Assembly: GCA_903830015.1 (NCBI GenBank)
Contig: CAIKSH010000283.1
Span: 1 to 5,271 of the forward strand
DNA: 5,271 bases
Reading direction: 5' to 3'
DNA from: an uncultured Solirubrobacterales bacterium
GTDB taxonomy: Bacteria; Actinomycetota; Thermoleophilia; Solirubrobacterales; Solirubrobacteraceae
In this document: piece after piece, positions 1 to 5,271 of the stretch
How the letters are laid out: the number at the start of each line of letters is the position of its first letter
How positions within the stretch are numbered: position 1 is the first letter of the stretch
Made by a program: the position numbers and the translations under genes
The notes under the pieces: model-generated
The model's input: the letters and a program-made list of their open reading frames with translations, nothing else
Told to the model about the DNA's origin: nothing
Database searches by the model: none

Positions 1-554
1 CCCTGGTCGGCGCCGGCTCCGGGATCGTTGCCGTCCTGGTCCGGGCCTTCTCGGGCCGGCGGCTGATCCTTCTCCTGGGCGCCTCGCTGATCGGGCTCGT
101 CTTCCTCCAGGTGAACCTGCTGCGCATCAACACGACGATGAGCGCCGACGTCGAGAAGGCCCAGATGTTGCAGAGGGACAACGCCTCCAAGCGCGCCCTG
201 ATCGCCCAGATGGGCGCCGGCCGGCGGATCGAGGACGCAGCTGCCGGGCTCGGCATGGTCATGCCCGCCGCCACCGAGGTCTGCTACCTGCGGATCGGCC
301 GCAAGTCGAACTGCCCCGACGGCCTCTCGGCCGTATCCGGCGACACCACCACCGAGGACGGCGCCACGGCCACGCCGCCGGCCGATTCCGGGGCCACCGG
401 CGATAGTGCCCCCGGCACCGCCGAAGCACCGGCCGGTGACCTCACCACCGAAGCCGCTCCCGCGCCCCAGCAGGCGCCGGCGGCGCCCGAGCCCGCCCCG
501 CAGGAGCCCGCCAGCGCCGGGGGCATGGCCGCAGGACCGGGAGGCGGGGGCTGA
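1..554 (+). CDS. ftsL: FtsL-like septum formation protein, 5'-truncated by window edge
   Basis: The reading frame is open from base 3, so the start codon lies to the left of the window; 183 residues are visible. The GTG at 111 cannot be the true start because it would cut through the membrane helix. Visible residues about 21-40 (bases 63-122, LILLLGASLIGLVFLQVNLL) form one strong transmembrane segment preceded by basic residues (SGRR), giving a type II, N-in topology. About 45 residues of coiled-coil character follow (ADVEKAQMLQRDNASKRALI), then RIEDAAAGLGMVMPAATEV, which resembles the conserved 'hydrophobic-A-x-x-x-GM-x-x-P' end of FtsL/DivIC-type proteins. FtsL scaffolds the FtsQ-FtsB-FtsI divisome outside the membrane. 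The last ~73 residues (from about base 333) are low-complexity Ala/Pro/Glu/Gly, unusually long for this family. Its position immediately before ftsI supports the call. The sequence is poorly conserved in this family, so the name rests on topology, coiled coil and position. Confidence 0.8.
   Translation, partial: LVGAGSGIVAVLVRAFSGRRLILLLGASLIGLVFLQVNLLRINTTMSADVEKAQMLQRDNASKRALIAQMGAGRRIEDAAAGLGMVMPAATEVCYLRIGRKSNCPDGLSAVSGDTTTEDGATATPPADSGATGDSAPGTAEAPAGDLTTEAAPAPQQAPAAPEPAPQEPASAGGMAAGPGGGG
540..550 (+). promoter_or_regulatory. Shine-Dalgarno-like purine run before ftsI
   Basis: GGAGG at 540-544 leaves a 13-nt gap to the GTG at 558; the following G-run (546-550) leaves 7 nt. This run lies inside the last glycine codons of the upstream FtsL-like gene, so the glycine tail and the ftsI ribosome binding site share the same bases. 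It supports the GTG at 558 as the start. Confidence 0.5.
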
Positions 555-557
555 GCC

Positions 558-2216
558 GTGCCGCTCGTCCAGCGCCGAATCGGGATTCTCTTCGCCGTAT
601 TCCTTGGACTCCTCGCCCTCGCCGCGCTCCGGGGCCTCTACCTCGGAGCGGTCAAGGGTGGCGGGCTGGCCAGCGCCGCTACCTCGCAGCAGACCGCCGT
701 CACCAAGATTCCTGCCCAGCGGGGCACCATCACCGATCGCAGCGGCATCCCGCTGGCCACGAGCGAGCCGGCCGATGACGTCTCGGCCACCCCGTACCTG
801 ATCAAGGACCCGGTCGCCGCCGCCAACCGCATCGCCCCGCTGATCGGATTGCCGGCCGACGAGCTGGTGGCCAAGCTGGCCCGCCGGGATACCGGCTTCG
901 TCTACCTGCGCCGGGGCGTTCCGGCGTCCACCGCCGACCGCATTCGCGCCCTCAAGATCGAAGGCATCGATTTCGCCCCCGGAACCCTGCGCCGCTACCC
1001 GCGCGGGAGCCTCGCCGCCCAGGTGGTTGGCGCCACGGGGCTCGACGGCAAGGGGCTCTTCGGCCTGGAGTACTCCTACGACCGGCTCCTGAAGGGCCGC
1101 GACGGCGAGCAGCGCCGGGTGATGGACGCGGCCCGCAAGCCGATCGAGGTCGACGACCTGGCCCGGGCACGGGCCGGCCGGCCGGTCAGGCTCACGCTTG
1201 ACGCCGAGGTCCAGCAGAAGACCGAGGAGGTCCTGGCCAAGGTCACCTCCGAGTACGCACCGAAGGGCGCGACCGCGATCGTGATGGATCCCGAGTCGCG
1301 CGAGATCCTGGCCATGGCCAACACCCCCATGGTCGACCTCAACAGCCCGGGCCAGGCACCCGACGGCGCCACCCAGAACCGGGCCGTCGGCATGACCTAC
1401 GAGCCCGGGTCCACCTTCAAGCCGTTTACCATCGCCGCCGCGCTCGAGGACAAGATCGTCAGCCCGGAGACCCAGTTCAACCTCGCGCCGAGCATCCAGG
1501 TCGCCGACCGCGTGATCGGCGAATCCCACGGTCGCGGGTGGGAGACGATGACCACCGGCCAGATCCTCGCCCAGTCCAGCAACGTCGGGACGATCACCAT
1601 CGGCCTCAAGCTCGGCGCCAAGCGGTTCGACAGCTGGATGCACCGGTTCGGGTTCGGCCGCCAGACCGGGGTCGGGCTGCCCGGCGAGGAGCAGGGCCTG
1701 GTGCTGCCCCTGAAGGACTACTCGGGCTCGACGATGGGCAACCTGCCCATGGGCCAGGGCCAGCTGGTGACCCCGGTCCAGATGATGGCCGGGTACGCCG
1801 CGCTGGCCAGCGACGGCAAGCTGCGCAAGCCCCGGATCGTCCTCGACGGCGCCAAGACCGAGCGCCCCGACCAGGGCACGCAGGTGGTCAGCGCGAAGAA
1901 CGCGGCCCGGATCCGGCAGATGCTGACCGGGGTCTTCGCCGATGGCGGTACGGCGAGCGAGGTTTCGGTCCCCGGCTATGAGCTGGCCGGCAAGACCGGA
2001 ACGGCCAACAAGATCGACCCGGCGAGCGGCGAGTACTCGAAGGAGAAGTACGTCGCATCCTTCGTCGGCATGGCGCCGGCCAAGGATCCCAAGCTCCTGA
2101 TCGGTGTCTTCGTCGACGAGCCGAAGGGCGACATCTACGGCGGCTCGGTCGCCGCCCCGGCCTTCGGCGAGATCGCCAAGTTCGCATTGCCGTACCTGCG
2201 CGTCGCGCCCCGGTAG
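558..2216 (+). CDS. ftsI: Class B penicillin-binding protein, septal peptidoglycan transpeptidase (FtsI/PBP3)
   Basis: A complete 552-residue D,D-transpeptidase that cross-links septal peptidoglycan outside the membrane, anchored by one N-terminal helix (about residues 8-30). The motifs are in the expected order and spacing. The RGTITDRSG motif at 55-63 opens the pedestal/dimerisation domain (about 52-200). The transpeptidase domain (about 235-545) carries STFK at 285-288 (nucleophile Ser285, Lys288), SSN at 340-342 and KTGT at 479-482. The tail block YGGSVAAPAF (527-536) is typical of FtsI. There is no PASTA domain, and the length is normal for the family. The GTG start at 558 lies 3 bp after the upstream stop and is followed by a short basic stretch (QRR) and the membrane helix, so it fits well. 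The tight spacing implies co-transcription and translational coupling with the FtsL-like gene. The gene could alternatively be called pbpB or spoVD-like, but its place in the cluster favours ftsI. All catalytic residues are present and nothing looks broken. Confidence 0.95.
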   Translation: MPLVQRRIGILFAVFLGLLALAALRGLYLGAVKGGGLASAATSQQTAVTKIPAQRGTITDRSGIPLATSEPADDVSATPYLIKDPVAAANRIAPLIGLPADELVAKLARRDTGFVYLRRGVPASTADRIRALKIEGIDFAPGTLRRYPRGSLAAQVVGATGLDGKGLFGLEYSYDRLLKGRDGEQRRVMDAARKPIEVDDLARARAGRPVRLTLDAEVQQKTEEVLAKVTSEYAPKGATAIVMDPESREILAMANTPMVDLNSPGQAPDGATQNRAVGMTYEPGSTFKPFTIAAALEDKIVSPETQFNLAPSIQVADRVIGESHGRGWETMTTGQILAQSSNVGTITIGLKLGAKRFDSWMHRFGFGRQTGVGLPGEEQGLVLPLKDYSGSTMGNLPMGQGQLVTPVQMMAGYAALASDGKLRKPRIVLDGAKTERPDQGTQVVSAKNAARIRQMLTGVFADGGTASEVSVPGYELAGKTGTANKIDPASGEYSKEKYVASFVGMAPAKDPKLLIGVFVDEPKGDIYGGSVAAPAFGEIAKFALPYLRVAPR

Positions 2217-2256
2217 ACCCCTTCCACGGGCACGGCAGGCGCGGAAGCGGCGCAGG

Positions 2257-2262
2257 TAGGCT
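2257..2262 (+). promoter_or_regulatory. Putative -10 box of a leaderless promoter for the flavoprotein gene
   Basis: TAGGCT matches the actinobacterial TAnnnT -10 pattern and ends 7 nt before the GTG at 2270, so transcription would begin at or next to the first base of the start codon. No good -35 element is seen 16-18 nt upstream, and no Shine-Dalgarno precedes the GTG at normal spacing. It is one of two such boxes in the window. The 53-bp gap otherwise holds only weak inverted repeats. Confidence 0.45.
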
Positions 2263-2269
2263 TCTCCCC

Positions 2270-3598
2270 GTGCGAGCCGTCTCCCGTCCCGACCCCGGCT
2301 TTGATGAGGCGCTCCGCGGGACGTCGTGGAACGCGCTGGTGCCTGACGCGAGACCCGAAATCATCGCGTGGCCGACAACGGTCGAGGAGGTCGTCGAGGC
2401 GGTCAACGGTGCGCGGGAGGCCGGGAGGCAGGTGGCCGTGCGGTCCGGCGGCCACAGCTGGTCGGCGAACCACGTCCGCGAAGGGGCGACCCTGATCGAC
2501 CTCGGCGGGATGGACTCGATCCTCGAGATCAACCGCGAAGCCCGGACGGCGATCGTCCAGCCGGGCTGCCACGGGAGCGACCTTGTGGCCGAGCTGGTCG
2601 CGCAGGACCTCTTCTTCCCCGTCGGCCACTGCATCGGCCCGGCCCTGGGCGGCTACCTGCTGCAGGGCGGCTTCGGCTGGAACGGGCGGGTCTACGGCCC
2701 GGCCTGCCAGAGCGTCAGGGCGCTGGATGTCGTGACCGCCGATGGCGAGATCGTCCGCGCGAGCGCCGACAGTCACCCCGAGCTCTACTGGGCCGCCCGG
2801 GGATCGGGCCCGGGCTTTCCGGGAGTGGTCGTCGCCTTCCACATCGATGTCTACGAGCTGCCCAGGGAGATCGTCAACTGCGCCTACGTCTACCCGGAGG
2901 AGGTGCTCGACGAGGTCTTTACCTGGGCCGGGGAGATCGGACACGACATTCCGCCCCAGATGGAGTTCCAGATCCTCACCCACTTCGCCCACGACGGCAC
3001 CAAGGAGATCGTGGTGGCCGGGCCCACCTTCGCCGACACCGAAGAGGAGGCGCGCGAAATCACCGCCGTCCTCCAGGGCTGCCCGGTGGTCGAGCGGGCG
3101 AAGTTCGGCTTCCCCTACGTGCCGGTAGGGATGGAGGAGATGTTCGGAGCGGTCAACGCCCAGTACCCGGACGACCACCGCTGGGCGGTCGACAACATGT
3201 GGACCAACGCACCGGCCCCCGAGCTCATCCCCGGCGTGCGGGAGATCGTCGATACGCTCCCCGCCGCCCCGTTCTCCCACACGCTCTGGCTCGCGTGGGA
3301 GCCGGGCCACCCCGACTGCCCCGAGCGCGAGGAGATGGCGTTCAGCGTCGAGGACGACACCTACATCGCGGCCTACGGGGTCTGGGACGACCCGGGCCTG
3401 GACGGGGCCAACGAGCGCTGGGCGACCGAGCGGATGGAGGCGATGGAGCACCTCGCCACCGGCATCCAGCTCGCCGACGAGAACCTGGCCCGGCGCACCG
3501 GCCGGTTCATGACCGACGCTAACTACGAACGCTACGACCAGGTCAGGGACCGCTACGACCCGGACGGCCTCTTCTGCACCTGGGCTTCGCGGCCGTGA
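2270..3598 (+). CDS. FAD-binding oxidoreductase, berberine-bridge-enzyme-like (FAD_binding_4 family)
   Basis: A 442-residue flavoprotein of the vanillyl-alcohol-oxidase/PCMH fold. The FAD-binding half spans about residues 25-195, including RSGGHSW at 58-64, where His62 is the position that carries the 8-alpha-histidyl-FAD bond in this superfamily. GHCIGPALGG (119-128), followed by GGFGW, aligns without gaps with the GxCPxVGxGG segment whose Cys forms the second, 6-S-cysteinyl bond in bicovalent members; here it is Cys121. GPGFPGVV (180-187) is also typical. The C-terminus NYERYDQVRDRYDPDGLF (418-435) resembles the BBE tail, but the usual YxNY motif just before it is not evident, so the active site appears to differ from sugar or alkaloid oxidases. 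There is no signal peptide or membrane helix, so it is probably cytoplasmic. Such enzymes usually oxidise alcohols, phenols or sugars with O2; the substrate here is unknown. It overlaps the next gene by 4 bp, implying a shared function. It could be a dehydrogenase rather than an oxidase. Confidence 0.85.
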   Translation: MRAVSRPDPGFDEALRGTSWNALVPDARPEIIAWPTTVEEVVEAVNGAREAGRQVAVRSGGHSWSANHVREGATLIDLGGMDSILEINREARTAIVQPGCHGSDLVAELVAQDLFFPVGHCIGPALGGYLLQGGFGWNGRVYGPACQSVRALDVVTADGEIVRASADSHPELYWAARGSGPGFPGVVVAFHIDVYELPREIVNCAYVYPEEVLDEVFTWAGEIGHDIPPQMEFQILTHFAHDGTKEIVVAGPTFADTEEEAREITAVLQGCPVVERAKFGFPYVPVGMEEMFGAVNAQYPDDHRWAVDNMWTNAPAPELIPGVREIVDTLPAAPFSHTLWLAWEPGHPDCPEREEMAFSVEDDTYIAAYGVWDDPGLDGANERWATERMEAMEHLATGIQLADENLARRTGRFMTDANYERYDQVRDRYDPDGLFCTWASRP

Positions 3599-4401
3599 CG
3601 ACGACGCCGCCCGCAGCGCCGCTCGCGGGGTATCTCGAGCGGCCACTGGCCAGGCCCGACCCCGCGGCCCTGGAGGCGGTAACCGCGGGCCCGATGGCTC
3701 CGGCCGACGCGCTGACGCTCGGCCGGATCGACCGCCAGCTCGACCCCGAGCCGCTGGCGGTGGAGAGCGGCTGGTGCGTCATGCCCGACGGCGTGGTGAA
3801 GGTGCAGGCGCTGACCCCGATGCCGGGGGTGAGCGCGGAGATGGTCGACTGGTGGTTTGACTGGCACCCGCGCGAGCCGGCCCGCTACCGCGCCTGGCAC
3901 CCGGGGGCCCACGTCACCAATGCGATCGTGGAGCCGGCCCGAAGCGGTGCCAAGGCCCACTGGGGCGCCGTTCACTACCCGGTCGAGGTCCTCGGCGACG
4001 AGGAGATCCGGGCCCGGATCGAGTTCGTCGCGCCGGTGGAGCTTGGCTTCTCCACCAACGCCCTCGAGGAGCCGGGCGTGGCCACGGTGGTCTGCGGCCG
4101 GGTCGCGGACATGAAGATCCGGGTCCGCCACACGGTGATGTCCCATGTCTGGCTGGAGGACGGGCGGGGAGGCACCCTCCTGCGCAGCCACTTCTGGTGC
4201 GGGGCGATCGTACGACCGGACCTTCCCGGCGCCCTGGGCGACGCGGCCGGGAGGCTGCTGAACCGGCCCGCGGTGCGCCGTCGCGCACTTCCGGCCGACC
4301 TCGGGCCGTCGCTCTCCCGCCACTGCGTAGAAGAGTTCAGCAACCTCGCCGAGATACTCCCCGGCCTCTTCGCCGAGTACGGGCCGCACGCGCGCGCGTA
4401 G
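3595..4401 (+). CDS. PhlG-like zinc hydrolase (DAPG hydrolase family), probable C-C bond hydrolase
   Basis: A 268-residue soluble protein resembling 2,4-diacetylphloroglucinol hydrolase PhlG, a Bet v1-like Zn enzyme that removes an acetyl group by C-C cleavage. Visible family traits are the MVDWWFDWH block (83-91) followed by RYRAWHPGAH (97-106), and a C-terminal HCVEE (243-247). As I recall, PhlG holds zinc with His129, Glu160, His270 and Glu274. His102, His243 and Glu247 reproduce the His-to-His distance of 141 residues and the HxxxE spacing exactly, and Glu131 is the best fourth ligand after a small local gap. There is no signal peptide or membrane helix. The start GTG at 3595 overlaps the preceding TGA as GTGA, and no Shine-Dalgarno is evident, so translation is probably coupled to the flavoprotein gene. 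Family membership is fairly secure. The DAPG substrate is not: no other phl biosynthesis genes are visible, and many family members are uncharacterised. Confidence 0.72.
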   Translation: MTTTPPAAPLAGYLERPLARPDPAALEAVTAGPMAPADALTLGRIDRQLDPEPLAVESGWCVMPDGVVKVQALTPMPGVSAEMVDWWFDWHPREPARYRAWHPGAHVTNAIVEPARSGAKAHWGAVHYPVEVLGDEEIRARIEFVAPVELGFSTNALEEPGVATVVCGRVADMKIRVRHTVMSHVWLEDGRGGTLLRSHFWCGAIVRPDLPGALGDAAGRLLNRPAVRRRALPADLGPSLSRHCVEEFSNLAEILPGLFAEYGPHARA

Positions 4402-4416
4402 GGCCCTGAGAGGGCC
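4402..4416 (+). other. GC-rich inverted repeat after the PhlG-like gene
   Basis: GGCCCT, a GAG loop and AGGGCC form a perfect 6-bp stem starting right after the TAG stop. There is no T-run, so it is not a standard intrinsic terminator. It could slow or end transcription of the two-gene unit, or be chance in high-GC DNA. It also overlaps the possible -35 region of murE. Confidence 0.3.
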
Positions 4417-4427
4417 GGGGTCACGGG

Positions 4428-4433
4428 TACCCT
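4428..4433 (+). promoter_or_regulatory. Putative -10 box of a leaderless murE promoter
   Basis: TACCCT fits TAnnnT and ends 6 nt before the murE ATG at 4440, the spacing expected if the transcript starts at or next to the A of the ATG. A weak -35-like CTGAGA (4406-4411, 4 of 6 matches to TTGACA) lies 16 nt upstream. No Shine-Dalgarno is present at normal distance from the ATG. Confidence 0.5.
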
Positions 4434-4439
4434 GCGGCG

Positions 4440-5271
4440 ATGCGGCTCCCTGAGTGCTTTCCGGGGGCGGCGGAGGAGCTGCCCGACGTGGAGATCACCT
4501 CCGTCGCCTGCGACGACCGGCTCGCCGGGCCCGGAACCCTCTTCTGCTGCGTGCCGGGATTTACCCGCGACGGCCACGATTTCGCCCCGGCCGCGGTGGA
4601 GCGGGGGGCCTCCGCGCTGCTCGTCGAACGCCCGCTCGGCCTCGCCGTGCCCGAGGTGGTGGTCGACGACGTGCGGGCCGCGATGGCGCCCGCGGCCGCC
4701 CTGGCCTACGGCCTGCCGACGGAGAGCCTGCAGATGGTGGGCATCACCGGCACCAACGGAAAGACAACCACCGCTTACCTCGCCCGTTCCCTGCTGGAGG
4801 CCTCGGGTCGACAGACCGGCCTGATGGGCACGGTGGAGACGATCACCGGCGGCCGGCACGAGCCCGCGGTCCGCACCACCCCGGAGGCCCCCGAGCTCCA
4901 GGCCGCCTTCCGCGCGATGGTCGAGGCCGGCGACGTGGCCTGCGTGATGGAGGTCTCCTCGCACGCCCTGAGTCTCCACCGGGCCGACGCGATCGACTGG
5001 GACGTCGTCGTCTTCACCAACCTCTCGCGCGAGCACCTCGACTTCCACGGCGACATGGAGAGCTACTTCGCCGCCAAGCGGATGCTCTTCGAGCGCGGCG
5101 CTCCCAGCGCCGTGGTCAACGTCGACGACGAATGGGGGCGCCGGCTGGCCGACGCGATCCCCGGCGCGATAACCGTCGGGATCACGAGCGAGGACGCTTC
5201 GCTGCGGGCCTCCGGCCTGGAGTTCCTCCCGACGTCGACCCGCTTCGAGGCCGGCGGCATGGCGCTTGAGG
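4440..5271 (+). CDS. murE: UDP-N-acetylmuramoyl-tripeptide synthetase MurE, 3'-truncated by window edge
   Basis: A cytoplasmic ATP-dependent Mur ligase that adds the third amino acid (meso-diaminopimelate or lysine) to UDP-MurNAc-L-Ala-D-Glu. The first 277 residues are visible. The N-terminal substrate-binding domain (about 1-95) has the usual SVACDDRLAGPGTLFCCVPG pattern. The ATPase domain follows with the P-loop GITGTNGKTTT at 101-111 (Lys108), the MurE signature TTPEAPEL at 146-153, EVSSHALSLHR at 171-181 and FTNLSREHLDFHG at 192-204. AAKRMLF (211-217) includes Lys213, the expected carbamylated lysine. The ATG at 4440 is the only possible ATG/GTG start after the in-frame stop TGA at 4407-4409. 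The residues that decide diaminopimelate versus lysine lie beyond the window, so specificity cannot be read, although diaminopimelate is usual in Actinobacteria. The gene is separated from ftsI by the flavoprotein/PhlG-like pair and may have its own promoter. Confidence 0.95.
   Translation, partial: MRLPECFPGAAEELPDVEITSVACDDRLAGPGTLFCCVPGFTRDGHDFAPAAVERGASALLVERPLGLAVPEVVVDDVRAAMAPAAALAYGLPTESLQMVGITGTNGKTTTAYLARSLLEASGRQTGLMGTVETITGGRHEPAVRTTPEAPELQAAFRAMVEAGDVACVMEVSSHALSLHRADAIDWDVVVFTNLSREHLDFHGDMESYFAAKRMLFERGAPSAVVNVDDEWGRRLADAIPGAITVGITSEDASLRASGLEFLPTSTRFEAGGMALE

Noticed and set aside
1..110. Possible second transmembrane segment (LVGAGSGIVAVLV) before the main FtsL helix.
   Set aside because: It is short, rich in Gly/Ala and cut by the window edge, so a second helix cannot be supported.
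2217..2250. Possible terminator after ftsI (CTTCC paired with GGAAG).
   Set aside because: Only 5 bp with a 17-nt loop and no T-run; expected by chance at this GC content.
2135..3646. A 503-codon open frame on the - strand opposite the flavoprotein gene.
   Set aside because: It is a shadow of high-GC coding DNA: the + strand frame has clear family motifs, while the antisense product is a Val/Asp/Gly/Arg-rich sequence with no recognisable motif, and it also runs across the ends of ftsI and the PhlG-like gene.
3595..4401. Assignment of the hydrolase as a true PhlG of DAPG antibiotic metabolism.
   Set aside because: Family resemblance does not fix the substrate, and no phlACBD-type biosynthesis genes or regulator are visible nearby.
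3975..5048. A 357-codon - strand open frame spanning the PhlG-like gene, the gap and murE.
   Set aside because: It crosses two real genes and a promoter region, shows no domain motif and has the composition expected of an antisense GC shadow.
4454..5269. A 271-codon + strand frame overlapping murE.
   Set aside because: The product is Arg/Gly/Pro-rich with no motifs, while the neighbouring frame encodes unmistakable MurE P-loop and signature sequences.

Overview
The window is about 70% GC by eye, has short intergenic gaps and uses GTG starts. It carries part of a division and cell wall (dcw) cluster, with all genes on the + strand. The protein sequences most resemble those of deep-branching high-GC Actinobacteria, with Thermoleophilia/Solirubrobacterales-like organisms the best guess. 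That guess rests on memory of family sequences plus two actinobacterial-style TAnnnT -10 boxes placed directly in front of start codons. The lineage is an inference.

Layout. Bases 1-554 hold the 3' part of an FtsL-like membrane protein with one clear TM helix, a short coiled coil and a long Ala/Pro/Glu/Gly-rich tail. Bases 558-2216 hold a complete class B penicillin-binding protein (FtsI/PBP3 type). After a 53-bp gap comes a two-gene unit: a flavoprotein of the FAD_binding_4/berberine-bridge-like superfamily (2270-3598), then a protein resembling the 2,4-diacetylphloroglucinol hydrolase PhlG (3595-4401). The two overlap by 4 bp (GTGA). After a further 38 bp, murE begins at 4440 and runs off the right edge.

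How the genes relate. FtsL, FtsI and MurE belong to septal peptidoglycan synthesis: FtsL is a divisome scaffold, FtsI the septal transpeptidase, and MurE the cytoplasmic ligase adding the third stem-peptide residue. The flavoprotein/PhlG-like pair has no recognised role in cell wall synthesis and sits between ftsI and murE, which are commonly adjacent. The pair looks like a small oxidative plus C-C-bond-hydrolysing module for an unknown, possibly phenolic or polyketide-like, substrate. Promoter-like -10 boxes lie immediately before the flavoprotein gene and before murE. The module may therefore have its own promoter, and murE may be transcribed independently of what lies upstream.

There are no RNA genes, mobile elements, CRISPR arrays or long repeats that I can support. 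No stretch over 300 bases lacks a gene.
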